Shown here piece by piece: positions 1-5,716 of a DNA stretch of 27,922 bases; the stretch's first letter is position 1; the number at the start of each line of letters is the position of its first letter. Under the pieces are notes generated by a model that saw only the letters and a list, made by a program, of their open reading frames with translations, had not been told where the DNA came from and did not search any database. The stretch is from a virus, in IMG/VR virus record IMGVR_UViG_3300025153_000019, positions 1-27,922 of that record; one strand, written 5' to 3'. A program made the position numbers and the translations under genes.

Positions 1-162
1 GAATATCACATTATCAGTTGTGATTTGGATTGAAAATCTATCTTCATCTTGATGATGGATTTGCGCATTTGCAATCCCGAAAATAAGTGCGAATGCGATT
101 ATTACAATTAGCAAAAATGTTTGATTTGCTTTTTTCGGATTAATTGGGTCTGGTCTATTCAT
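1..162 (-). CDS. Partial small protein with N-terminal membrane or signal segment
   Basis: This leftward reading frame is cut by the left window edge; 54 residues are visible. It begins MNRPDPINPKKANQ, followed by a hydrophobic stretch at about residues 15-33 (TFLLIVIIAFALIFGIANA) that could be a signal peptide ending at A-N-A or a membrane anchor. After it the chain turns polar. The start overlaps the stop of the upstream gene by 8 bases, typical of translational coupling. The family is not recognised. The start choice rests on the overlap and on the ATG preceding the hydrophobic segment. Confidence 0.6.
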   Translation of the reverse strand, partial: MNRPDPINPKKANQTFLLIVIIAFALIFGIANAQIHHQDEDRFSIQITTDNVIF

Positions 163-397
163 TGTCTATTACGAATTTAATATTAAAAATTGTTTTTGTT
201 TCTCTAAATTTCTTCACTCCGTTGTAGGATAGATTATTTTCTTTGGCATAATCAGGAATTGTTTGTAAGTTTAGATACTTGCCAACTGATTCAATGAATT
301 GAACTAAGTCATTATTTGTGAAATTACCATCATACATTTTATCGTCTAAAAATGATAACAATTTTTGTCCGTTGCTTGATATTGTTGGCTTTGTCAT
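155..397 (-). CDS. Hypothetical protein, 80 residues
   Basis: A small leftward gene just outside the cassette array, between the lone core at 433 and the partial gene at the left edge. The protein is soluble and mixed-charge, with no membrane segment. The C-terminal half (about residues 47-70, DYAKENNLSYNGVKKFRETK) looks like a helix-turn-helix-sized unit, but that is only an impression. It overlaps the next gene by 8 bases, so the two are probably one operon. The function is unknown. Confidence 0.6.
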   Translation of the reverse strand: MTKPTISSNGQKLLSFLDDKMYDGNFTNNDLVQFIESVGKYLNLQTIPDYAKENNLSYNGVKKFRETKTIFNIKFVIDNE

Positions 398-404
398 GTT
401 GGTG

Positions 405-439
405 CAATTTATTGAATTACGGTTAGTAAGTAGTTATCG
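405..439 (+). other. S0: lone recombination core without hairpin arms (attI-like candidate)
   Basis: GTTATCG at 433-439 followed by CTAATTGCTAC is the same cassette-edge sequence found after attC S7 at 5691. Its complement precedes S1 (GCGATAAC, 1618-1625), so it marks the left end of cassette C1. Unlike S1-S14 there are no long inverted arms to its left, and the base before GTT is A rather than C. Both points resemble a primary attI site rather than attC. It could also be a decayed attC. Confidence 0.45.
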
Positions 440-640
440 CTAATTGCTACCACCACGTTCTAAAACGACTTTCACAATTAGAAACTTGTTATTTTCAAAC
501 TGATTTTCTTTTTTTTGAGAAAACACATAACTCAATGATTTCTCTTGTTTTTCGTCAAATCCGATGCTACGGCAAAGGATAGGTAAAGAACCGAACAACC
601 TATATTGCTCGGTTTCTTTAGTTTTTAAAATGAATGGCAT
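440..640 (-). CDS. Hypothetical protein, 66 residues (cassette C1)
   Basis: A small basic protein of unknown family with a polar, lysine- and glutamate-rich middle and a short hydrophobic C-terminal strand. It lies 2 bases downstream of gene 643-840 and should share the promoter at 892-922. Its stop codon sits directly beside the lone recombination core at 433-439, as cassette genes elsewhere in the array end next to their boundary. I see no catalytic or metal-binding motif. Confidence 0.55.
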   Translation of the reverse strand: MPFILKTKETEQYRLFGSLPILCRSIGFDEKQEKSLSYVFSQKKENQFENNKFLIVKVVLERGGSN

Positions 641-642
641 TT

Positions 643-840
643 TTAAAATAATTCAAAACCATTAGTAATTAATTCGTCTGTACTAGATAGAGTTATTTCA
701 AAAATACCTGTTTCGTCTTCAACTTTAAAAAAATTGATTTCACTGTTTTTTAATTTAGTAATAGCATCGTTGATTGAAACGTTTTCTGCCATCACTTCTG
801 CTCCATAATTTTCGTCGTAAGTGTAAGTTGTAATTGTCAT
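643..840 (-). CDS. Hypothetical acidic protein, 65 residues (cassette C1)
   Basis: This is the first gene behind the leftward promoter at 892-922. The product is small, acidic and probably compact, with no membrane segment or recognisable motif. It is followed after 2 bases by gene 440-640. Its leader, about 45 nt from the predicted transcription start to ATG, is clearly related to the leader of gene 2234-2398, although the two proteins are not obviously similar. The function is unknown. Confidence 0.6.
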   Translation of the reverse strand: MTITTYTYDENYGAEVMAENVSINDAITKLKNSEINFFKVEDETGIFEITLSSTDELITNGFELF

Positions 841-891
841 AATTTCTAGGTTTTTGAATTTGCCGTGTAAATCACTTCCTTAATTCTTTAG

Positions 892-922
892 CAAATATAT
901 AACATATTTTCTAATAAACAAC
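892..922 (-). promoter_or_regulatory. Leftward Bacteroidota-type promoter in cassette C1
   Basis: Read leftward, the -7 element is TATATTTG (complement of 892-899) and 19 bases upstream lies GTTG (complement of 919-922), close to the -33 consensus TTTG. The leader downstream (about 845-890) is roughly 80% like that at 2405-2447, including an AAGGAAGTGAT block. The promoter would drive 643-840, 440-640 and possibly the genes beyond the array edge. Confidence 0.65.
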
Positions 923-950
923 ACTTTTTATAAAATATTTTAATTATTTT

Positions 951-1670
951 CTAAAATAACTTTTGTTGTGCAACGTGATTATTAATTCTTTGCATTGCTT
1001 TATCAAAATATTTTTTGTCTAATTCACACGCTGTAAGCTCAAATCCGTAATCGTGGCAAGCGATGGCTATACTTCCAGAACCTAAATGCGTATCGAGTAT
1101 TTTATATCCTTGTTTTGCGTAATTTTCAAGGATGTATTTATATAGGTCAACAGGTTTTTCAGTTGGGTGAATCCTTCCTCCAAATTCATTATTACAATGA
1201 ATGGTATTATATCTAAAAAAGTCAACTCTTGTTTTAAAAGAAGTAAAAGCGATTTCGCCATCTGAAAAACGAACTCCTTTCCCCATTTTTTTATCCCAAA
1301 CTATTACGCAAGGATTTGGTGGAATTAACCCAGAAAAATATTGACCTCCCCAAATAATATAATTTTTAGAAACTCGAAATAATTCATCGAAATATTTTTT
1401 ATTCGGTCTGTTTCCTAATGAAAAACCAGTAACTCCACCTCTATCAATTTCCGCAACAGCATAACCAACAGGTACAAATTTTTTATTAACAGTGCAATAT
1501 TTATTTCCTTCCATTCCATAAGGCGGATCAACTATTGCAAGGTCAAAGTAATTATCAGGATAACGAGCCATAAGAGCCATATTATCCTCACACGTTATTT
1601 TTAACGACCCACAACTAGCGATAACAGCCGTTTCAAGCAATTGCGGGATTTCGGTTTTATTTTCAAGCAT
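951..1670 (-). CDS. DNA methyltransferase (N4/N6 amino type), cassette C1
   Basis: A 239-residue site-specific DNA amino-methyltransferase that would transfer a methyl group from S-adenosylmethionine to adenine or cytosine. The catalytic DPPYG is at residues 48-52, near the N-terminus. HPTEKP (about 167-172) and the SAM-binding DTHLGSGS (about 194-201) follow near the C-terminus, the permuted order of beta-type enzymes. It is clearly paralogous to the enzyme at 5717-6433; both start the shared part with TAVIASCGSLKITCEDNM and end with HVAQQ.LF. The ATG at 1670 lies inside the loop of attC S1, so about the first 17 residues (MLENKTEIPQLLETAV) are encoded by the recombination site. No partner restriction enzyme is visible, so protection of phage DNA from host restriction is the likeliest role (inference). 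Confidence 0.85.
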   Translation of the reverse strand: MLENKTEIPQLLETAVIASCGSLKITCEDNMALMARYPDNYFDLAIVDPPYGMEGNKYCTVNKKFVPVGYAVAEIDRGGVTGFSLGNRPNKKYFDELFRVSKNYIIWGGQYFSGLIPPNPCVIVWDKKMGKGVRFSDGEIAFTSFKTRVDFFRYNTIHCNNEFGGRIHPTEKPVDLYKYILENYAKQGYKILDTHLGSGSIAIACHDYGFELTACELDKKYFDKAMQRINNHVAQQKLF

Positions 1671-1755
1671 AAGGCTTAATTTTAAGTTTGGGTATTATTT
1701 GTTATTTTTAGGTCTTGAATCCCCGCAACTGCGTGAAGCGGCGGGAGCGTTAGCA
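1619..1755 (+). repeat. attC-like site S1
   Basis: The inverse core CGATAAC ends at 1625 and the core GTTAGCA is at 1749-1755. The arms GCCGTTTCAAGCAATTGCGGG (1627-1647, one more base in the pair) and 1722-1742 are complementary apart from a few mismatches. The long loop is about 90% identical to that of S7 and contains the start codon of the leftward methyltransferase. Confidence 0.8.
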
Positions 1756-1756
1756 C

Positions 1757-1960
1757 TTATTTTCGAGAACGAGTACTTACAACGAGTTCGGATTTACGAA
1801 TAATGCAAATTTCATTCTCGAAAGGCGTTTCAAAATTCCATCTATCAAGTGTAAATTTTGATATTCCTATTTCGTGAGTATTACATAAGATTGTCAAATC
1901 TCCGTAATAAAAATGCGTTCCATTTTCTTTAAACTGAATATGATATAATTTCTTATTCAT
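1757..1960 (-). CDS. 67-residue conserved cassette protein, paralogue of 3656-3859
   Basis: Unknown family, but it has a close paralogue in cassette C4 (3656-3859). Both contain FYYGDLTILCNT at about residues 17-28, SKFTLDR, and an ending with FENE.CIIRKS and STRS.K. This conservation supports a real protein. Two cysteines (about residues 26 and 53) and several aromatic residues are shared, and there is no membrane segment. It overlaps the upstream gene by 8 bases and its stop lies one base from the core of S1. In both cassettes the paralogue is the last gene of a three-gene set. Confidence 0.75.
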   Translation of the reverse strand: MNKKLYHIQFKENGTHFYYGDLTILCNTHEIGISKFTLDRWNFETPFENEICIIRKSELVVSTRSRK

Positions 1961-2174
1961 ATCTTAAAACTTTTGGGAACATCGTACTTTCTTCTGCTTT
2001 ATCATCAAACCATTTAACGCAGAGCAATCTCCATTCAATTAACCAAATATGTTTTTGAACTTCTTGGGAGAGGTATTTTACTTTATGGGTTTGCTCTTTA
2101 TTATTCCACAAACGCCATAAAATTTTAGTCCATTTAGACATCCAATCTTGATAGTATTTTAAATCTTTTTTCAT
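1953..2174 (-). CDS. Hypothetical tryptophan-rich protein, 73 residues (cassette C2)
   Basis: A small basic protein with eight tryptophans, some spaced like one face of a helix (W12, W15, W20, W23). No known motif is recognised. It is the middle gene of cassette C2 and overlaps the 67-residue gene by 8 bases. An inverted repeat (2175-2227) separates it from the upstream gene 2234-2398. The matching position in cassette C4 is taken by gene 3862-4074, which is not obviously similar. Confidence 0.6.
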   Translation of the reverse strand: MKKDLKYYQDWMSKWTKILWRLWNNKEQTHKVKYLSQEVQKHIWLIEWRLLCVKWFDDKAEESTMFPKVLRYE

Positions 2175-2227
2175 TGTTCATTATTTTTTTATGTTCATTG
2201 TCAATGAACGTTAGTAAAAAATGAACA
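2175..2227. repeat. Nested inverted repeat between two cassette genes
   Basis: The outer arms TGTTCATT (2175-2182) and AATGAACA (2220-2227) enclose the inner arms GTTCATTG (2193-2200) and CAATGAAC (2202-2209). It could be a processing hairpin or a protein-binding site in the leftward transcript. GTTAGTA at 2210 resembles a recombination core but has no matching partner. Confidence 0.5.
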
Positions 2228-2233
2228 GCCTAA

Positions 2234-2398
2234 TTAAAGGCTGTCATTATAATCATCTGCGAAGTCAGACGCTTTGTCTAAATTCATAGACTTAAATACC
2301 ACTTCGGTATCTTTGTCTTTAGCAGTGATACTTAACATATCTTGCTCGTCAGTAACATAAGCAGAAGAACCATCGAAAATAACATAATGTAAACTCAT
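2234..2398 (-). CDS. Hypothetical acidic protein, 54 residues (cassette C2)
   Basis: A short complete leftward frame reading MSLHYVIFDGSSAYVT and ending DDYNDSL. It is strongly acidic with no cysteine and no membrane segment; the family is unknown. It is the first gene behind the palindromic promoter at 2448-2473 and shares its leader sequence with gene 643-840. Both start with short beta-like segments and have similar size and charge, so they may do similar jobs, but I see no clear homology. Confidence 0.6.
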   Translation of the reverse strand: MSLHYVIFDGSSAYVTDEQDMLSITAKDKDTEVVFKSMNLDKASDFADDYNDSL

Positions 2399-2447
2399 AA
2401 CTCGTAGTGTTTAGAAATTGCCGTGAATATCACTTCCTTATTTCTTT

Positions 2448-2473
2448 TACAAATATAGTGATTAATATTTGTA
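2448..2473 (-). promoter_or_regulatory. Leftward promoter overlapped by a perfect palindrome (cassette C2)
   Basis: TACAAATAT, 8 bases, ATATTTGTA form a perfect inverted repeat. The left arm contains the leftward -7 element TATATTTG (complement of 2450-2457). Exactly the same arms and spacing recur at 4333-4358. A repressor bound to the palindrome would cover the -7 box. Confidence 0.65.
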
Positions 2474-2532
2474 TAAACATAATTAAATTACAAAAATAAA
2501 TGTTAAAATTTGTAAATCGTAATAAAAACAAG

Positions 2533-2664
2533 TGCTAACACTCGTTTTGTGCTATTGCAAGTCTTGTGGTTTATTCACATTCACGTTCCGCATCAACTTT
2601 ATTTGTAGCCGAAAATATCCAATTCCGAACTTTGCAACAGCCACAAAGCGAGGGGACGTTATAA
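2533..2664 (+). repeat. attC-like site S2
   Basis: The inverse core TGCTAAC (2533-2539) is followed by A, and the core GTTATAA (2658-2664) is preceded by GAC. The arms from 2541 (CTCGTTTTGTGCTATTGCAA) and 2632-2652 pair with small mismatches. The loop resembles that of S3 (CGCATCAAC, then CCGAAAAT). Confidence 0.8.
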
Positions 2665-2697
2665 GGCAGTTTAGAGAACCGAAAAACATAAGATAAA

Positions 2698-3135
2698 ATG
2701 GATAAAACATATTTAAAAGAGATTGCCGAAAAATATGAAATAGCACAATATGAAAGAGAAAAGTCTAATTTTGCATACTTTAAATCCATTTCCACGCTTT
2801 CTGTTGCTTTAATTGGTTTATTAATTGGATTAAAAGCGTCTCCGATACCGAATCTATATGCGAAAGTTGCCTTTCTGATAACAATAATTTTAATCGCACT
2901 ATGTATCCTTTTCTCATTAGCAACTCAGTTCTACGAAGTAGTTTTTTGCAATCAGTTGGTTGAATTAAGAAAAAATCAACTACTAAAATATATTGAGAAC
3001 CCAAACGGAAATAACGTGAGAATAGACAAAACAGAAGGATCAAAAGTTTATAAATTTTGCGAAAAAATGACATTTTTGAGTTTGATATTATCCATAATAT
3101 CATTGATTTTTTATGTGTATTTTTTAGAATTTTAA
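2698..3135 (+). CDS. Small integral membrane protein, 145 residues (cassette C3, opposite orientation)
   Basis: The only rightward gene in the array. After a charged N-terminal helix (residues 1-25) there are hydrophobic segments at about 31-47, 54-76 and 122-143, giving two or three membrane passes. The region 78-120 is polar and probably cytoplasmic. This layout, a soluble helix followed by a membrane hairpin, recalls SLATT-type effector proteins of bacterial conflict systems, but that is only an architectural resemblance. It has its own terminator at 3245-3278 and starts 34 bases after the core of S2. No TAnnTTTG box is clear upstream. Confidence 0.75.
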   Translation: MDKTYLKEIAEKYEIAQYEREKSNFAYFKSISTLSVALIGLLIGLKASPIPNLYAKVAFLITIILIALCILFSLATQFYEVVFCNQLVELRKNQLLKYIENPNGNNVRIDKTEGSKVYKFCEKMTFLSLILSIISLIFYVYFLEF

Positions 3136-3158
3136 CCATAATAATTAATTTAAATTAT

Positions 3159-3193
3159 GTTTCCGACTTAAAAACGGTGCGGAAGCGAAACCG
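3159..3193 (+). repeat. Short pseudoknot-like element, copy A
   Basis: GTTTCCG (3159-3165) can pair with CGGAAGC (3180-3186), and CGGT (3175-3178) with ACCG (3190-3193), an H-type pseudoknot pattern. A related copy lies at 3482-3513. Both are preceded by AAATTAT and followed by AAAATGA. It lies between the membrane-protein gene and its terminator. Confidence 0.4.
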
Positions 3194-3244
3194 AAAATGA
3201 TGAAATAAAATATCAACATTATTATTAGATTTTAATTGCGGTTA

Positions 3245-3278
3245 AAACCTAGTTTGTTTACCCAAACTAGGTTTTTTT
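3245..3278 (+). terminator. Rho-independent terminator behind the membrane-protein gene
   Basis: AAACCTAGTTTG (3245-3256) pairs perfectly over 12 bp with CAAACTAGGTTT (3263-3274) around a 6-base loop and is followed by a T-run to 3278. It terminates rightward transcription inside cassette C3, which keeps the one rightward gene from reading into the leftward genes of C4. Confidence 0.85.
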
Positions 3279-3481
3279 GAGGCATCTTGCCTACTGAGAT
3301 AATCTAAGTTTAACTTTTAATGTTGTGAAAACATGGAAACAATTATTGCTTTAGCATTCGTATACTTAATTGTGTGCGAAGCCAAAAAATGAAAACAGAA
3401 ACCAAAATATAAAACTAATTATACAGAATTTAATTAAATCTATTATTTCTTTTTTATTCATAACTAAAAGTATAAAATTAT

Positions 3482-3513
3482 GTTTCCTTAATATCGGTGG
3501 AAACACGAAACCG
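3482..3513 (+). repeat. Short pseudoknot-like element, copy B
   Basis: GTTTCC (3482-3487) pairs with GGAAAC (3499-3504), and CGGT (3495-3498) with ACCG (3510-3513). The stem 1 sequence differs slightly from copy A (3159-3193) but pairing is kept. The stretch 3279-3527 around it holds no convincing gene, only this element and a very short frame at 3333-3392. Confidence 0.4.
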
Positions 3514-3527
3514 AAAATGAAACCGCC

Positions 3528-3654
3528 TTATAACAGCTGTCTGTGGCTATTGTGGGATTTAGTGGAATTACCGTTTCGCATCAACATTCTGCAAAACCGA
3601 AAATTGAAAGGTTACGAACTCCCACAACAGACCACAGGCAGCGGGACGTTATCA
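3528..3654 (+). repeat. attC-like site S3
   Basis: Inverse core TTATAAC (3528-3534), A, then the arm GCTGTCTGTGGCTATTGTGG from 3536. The opposite arm runs to 3642, and GGGAC precedes the core GTTATCA (3648-3654). Pairing is broken by few mismatches. The TTATAA sequence matches the core of S2, defining cassette C3. Confidence 0.8.
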
Positions 3655-3655
3655 C

Positions 3656-3859
3656 TCATTTTGCAGAACGTGTGCTGGTAACATAGAACGACTTCCGAAT
3701 GATACAGGTTTCATTCTCAAAAGGTTCTATAAAATCGTACCTGTCAAGCGTGAATTTAGAAACACCAATGTTTTTCCACGTATTACAAAGTATCGTTAAA
3801 TCACCGTAATAAAAATTAAATCCGCTTTCATTAAACTCTATGTGAAATATCTTTTTCAT
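3656..3859 (-). CDS. 67-residue conserved cassette protein, paralogue of 1757-1960
   Basis: Paralogue of the product of 1757-1960, sharing FYYGDLTILCNT, SKFTLDR, FENE.CIIRKS and the ending STRS.K over the same length. The family is unknown. It is the last gene of cassette C4, two bases after gene 3862-4074, and its stop overlaps the cassette edge next to S3. The conservation of both protein and cassette position suggests that C2 and C4 descend from one multi-gene cassette whose other genes were exchanged. Confidence 0.75.
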   Translation of the reverse strand: MKKIFHIEFNESGFNFYYGDLTILCNTWKNIGVSKFTLDRYDFIEPFENETCIIRKSFYVTSTRSAK

Positions 3860-3861
3860 AA

Positions 3862-4074
3862 TTATATTTCTTTAAAAGCTCCATTATTTACAGGATTAAT
3901 ACCGTTATTAATTAACTCTAAGCAAGTAATGGCTCTTTCGCAACTTAATACTTTCCTGTCTCTTTTTTCTCTTGCCTCTGGGTATTGTTCACAATCCCAA
4001 TTTGACAAACATTCTTTTAATTGCCTTCTTTCTGTTTTAAGTATGTCTAAGGCGTGTGTCATTGATACGTTCAT
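3862..4074 (-). CDS. Hypothetical helical protein, 70 residues (cassette C4)
   Basis: A small charged, mostly helical protein (MTHALDILKTERRQLKECL, then repeated E/K/R positions) with three cysteines, of unknown family. Translation may start at residue 1 or at the second methionine (MTHALD, residue 5). It is the middle gene of the C4 operon, 2 bases from each neighbour, driven by the promoter at 4333-4358. A similar small helical protein pattern is common in phage accessory regions but gives no function. Confidence 0.6.
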   Translation of the reverse strand: MNVSMTHALDILKTERRQLKECLSNWDCEQYPEAREKRDRKVLSCERAITCLELINNGINPVNNGAFKEI

Positions 4075-4076
4075 AA

Positions 4077-4289
4077 TTAATTTACTTTTTTGTTATACAT
4101 TAAAAAATAACATTTTCTTGCTACATAAGAAGCATCTAAATGCGTAGAGATTAACAAATTTTGAACTCTTACTGATAAGTAAGTATCAAAATGAGTATCA
4201 TAAACAGATACTTCTAAATCACTTACTTCAAGAGCGATCAATTTGATGTTCTTTGCAGTTAATCCTGATATAGTTTGAAAATGTGTCAT
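4077..4289 (-). CDS. Hypothetical protein, 70 residues (cassette C4)
   Basis: First gene of the C4 operon. The start MTHFQTISG at 4289 was chosen because the in-frame ATG further upstream (4337) lies inside the -7 promoter box and would not be transcribed. The protein alternates hydrophobic and charged residues (IKLIALEVSDLEVSVYD), suggesting beta structure, and has a basic C-terminus. No known family is recognised. Confidence 0.6.
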   Translation of the reverse strand: MTHFQTISGLTAKNIKLIALEVSDLEVSVYDTHFDTYLSVRVQNLLISTHLDASYVARKCYFLMYNKKVN

Positions 4290-4332
4290 AGTGAGTAAGT
4301 TTAAGATAATAACTTCGTTGTTGTTATCTGAG

Positions 4333-4358
4333 TACAAATATAAGCATTAATATTTGTA
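4333..4358 (-). promoter_or_regulatory. Leftward promoter overlapped by a perfect palindrome (cassette C4)
   Basis: TACAAATAT (4333-4341), 8 bases, ATATTTGTA (4350-4358). The leftward -7 element TATATTTG is the complement of 4335-4342. Arms and spacer length are identical to the element at 2448-2473, which drives the related cassette C2. Confidence 0.65.
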
Positions 4359-4417
4359 TAAACCTAATTAATTTACAAATATTATTAATAAAAATTGTAA
4401 ATAAATAAAAAAACGAG

Positions 4418-4506
4418 TGATAACAAGCGTTTGGAGCAAGTTGCAGAAACATTTTCTTTCTATTCACGATTGCGGTGGCAACCTGCACCAAGCGCAGCCG
4501 TTATAG
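4418..4506 (+). repeat. attC-like site S4
   Basis: Inverse core TGATAAC (4418-4424), core GTTATAG (4500-4506). The arms GCGTTTGGAGCAAGTTGC and the complement of GCAACCTGCACCAAGCGC pair with three mismatches. The loop contains TATTCACGATTGCGGTGGC, shared with S9. Confidence 0.8.
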
Positions 4507-4512
4507 GCAAGA

Positions 4513-4725
4513 CTACGATTCCGTTTTAAAGTCACCATCTGCATCGCAATGAACAGGAGGATAACCTAATTTTCTCAATGTATAATGCCTAAAAGGTCTG
4601 TTTATTGCAAACATTATAACTTTTGCGGGTATTCCGAAAATTACCACAATCATTATCCAATATCCGCAAAACCTCCAAAATCCTCCGCTAACTGATTCTA
4701 TTATTATTTGATGTATTTCTTCCAT
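4513..4725 (-). CDS. Small single-pass membrane protein, 70 residues (cassette C5)
   Basis: One hydrophobic segment at about residues 16-40 (FWRFCGYWIMIVVIFGIPAK) with an acidic N-terminus and a basic region after it, predicting one membrane pass. No family is recognised. It is the sole gene of cassette C5, with the leader GATTAATTAAnnACTAAATA before ATG that recurs in C6 and C13. The stop lies 6 bases from the core of S4. Small membrane proteins in phage accessory DNA sometimes act in superinfection exclusion, but nothing here proves that. Confidence 0.65.
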   Translation of the reverse strand: MEEIHQIIIESVSGGFWRFCGYWIMIVVIFGIPAKVIMFAINRPFRHYTLRKLGYPPVHCDADGDFKTES

Positions 4726-4769
4726 TTTATTTATTAATTAGTATTTAGTTGTTAATTAATCCGTCCAGC

Positions 4770-4848
4770 CTATAACAGCAACTACAAGCCAGTAGCCGAA
4801 ATATAGCAACCGCATAGGCTACCGTCTTGTAGTTGCGAAACGTTAGTA
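4770..4848 (+). repeat. attC-like site S5
   Basis: Inverse core CTATAAC (4770-4776), A, arm GCAACTACAAGCCAGTAGCC; loop GAA to CCGCATA; arm GGCTACCGTCTTGTAGTTGC; GAAAC; core GTTAGTA (4842-4848). The loop motif GCCGAA...GCATAGGC is shared with S6, S10, S12 and S13. Confidence 0.8.
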
Positions 4849-4860
4849 GCAAGACTACGT

Positions 4861-5163
4861 TTACTTCTTCCAATTGAGAAATATATCCGCAATACGATTT
4901 AAACGCCATTCACTTTGTTTTTCTTTAATAGTCATTGGATATGGTTCTTTAGTAGTATCATATACTTTACTGTCAACCAAAGAAGCCTTGAAGCTATCAA
5001 AATATATTTGATGGTATTCAACGGGTATTTTACTAAAATCGGCAGTATGTTCTATTTCTAGTTGTGTATTTGTCCCAACTATTTCTATAACGCTTTTTGA
5101 AGTAACTTTACCAGTTCCCTTCATTGTTATTTTTGATTGTAATTCTGAATTTATTTCTAACAT
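4861..5163 (-). CDS. Hypothetical protein, 100 residues (cassette C6)
   Basis: A soluble protein with alternating hydrophobic and polar residues in the first 45 positions (beta-rich) and a helical, tryptophan-containing C-terminus (EWRLNRIADIFLNWKK). The family is unknown. It is the only gene of cassette C6, with the shared cassette leader between the R'' core of S6 and its ATG. Its stop is 12 bases from the core of S5. It has no promoter of its own that I can see, so it probably depends on leftward read-through. Confidence 0.65.
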   Translation of the reverse strand: MLEINSELQSKITMKGTGKVTSKSVIEIVGTNTQLEIEHTADFSKIPVEYHQIYFDSFKASLVDSKVYDTTKEPYPMTIKEKQSEWRLNRIADIFLNWKK

Positions 5164-5193
5164 AATATTTAGTTTTTAATTAATCCGTCCAGC

Positions 5194-5272
5194 TACTAAT
5201 AGCAGTCTTGACTTACCAGCCGAAAGTGTGTTAGCGTATAGGCTGGCATTTCAAGGCTGCGAAACGTTATGC
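5194..5272 (+). repeat. attC-like site S6 (degenerate inverse core)
   Basis: The inverse core reads TACTAAT instead of TACTAAC (5194-5200), although its flank still matches the core of S5 (GTTAGTAGC). The arms GCAGTCTTGACTTACCAGCC and GGCTGGCATTTCAAGGCTGC pair with several mismatches. The core is GTTATGC (5266-5272), preceded by GAAAC. Confidence 0.7.
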
Positions 5273-5278
5273 CTAATA

Positions 5279-5518
5279 CTACGATTCTGACTCAACATAC
5301 TTATTTTTAAATTGTTCAAACCATTTTTCAAAAGCATCATTTATTGATGATGTAATATTTGAAGCAAATCCCGCACAAAATGCCTTTCTCATATTTTCCT
5401 CACTATAACTTCTTTGTTCTTGCCATTTTACTCCTTCAAGAAAGGGTGTTCTATGACCTCCTTCTCTACCTCCGTAAGAATACCTTTTAGATGCTTCTTC
5501 AAGTGTTTCTAATTTCAT
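5279..5518 (-). CDS. Hypothetical protein, 79 residues (cassette C7)
   Basis: A polar protein with the glycine-rich segment YSYGGREGGHRTPF near residues 13-26 and a helical C-terminus. It resembles small accessory proteins of Bacteroidota phages, with no known activity. The start MKLETLEEA at 5518 follows an A-rich leader. An in-frame ATG at 5611 inside the loop of attC S7 would add 31 residues (MLGNKEINPQLLETAV...), including the same peptide that begins the methyltransferase at 951-1670; both starts are possible. It is the only gene of cassette C7. Confidence 0.6.
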   Translation of the reverse strand: MKLETLEEASKRYSYGGREGGHRTPFLEGVKWQEQRSYSEENMRKAFCAGFASNITSSINDAFEKWFEQFKNKYVESES

Positions 5519-5559
5519 ATTTTTTATTTTATTATTAATATTTACTTTTGCCGTACTAG

Positions 5560-5697
5560 GCATAACAGCCGTTTCAAGCAATTGCGGGTTTATTTCTTTA
5601 TTTCCAAGCATCGATCTTTAATTTTAAGTTTGGTTACTATTTGTTGTTTTTGGGTCTTGAATCCCCGCAACTGCGTGAAGCGGCGGGAGCGTTATCG
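5560..5697 (+). repeat. attC-like site S7
   Basis: Inverse core GCATAAC (5560-5566), core GTTATCG (5691-5697). The arms are the same family as S1 (GCCGTTTCAAGCAATTGCGGG and its mismatched complement ending GAAGCGGC), with a loop about 90% like S1. It contains a leftward ATG at 5611 that opens into the next cassette gene. Confidence 0.8.
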
Positions 5698-5716
5698 CTA
5701 ATTGCTACATTCGTTT

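Noticed and set aside
2201-2216. Extra attC-like core GTTAGTA at 2210
   Set aside because: It has no matching inverse core on either side and no long arms; it belongs to a local hairpin.
2780-3139. Leftward 119-residue frame
   Set aside because: Antisense shadow of the membrane-protein gene 2698-3135, which has a better start, composition and terminator.
3333-3392. 19-residue hydrophobic micro-frame in cassette C3
   Set aside because: Too short, no promoter or conservation evidence, and C3 already has its gene and terminator upstream.
3370-3681. Rightward 103-residue frame
   Set aside because: It runs through the pseudoknot-like repeat and the whole of attC S3 and has an unnatural composition.
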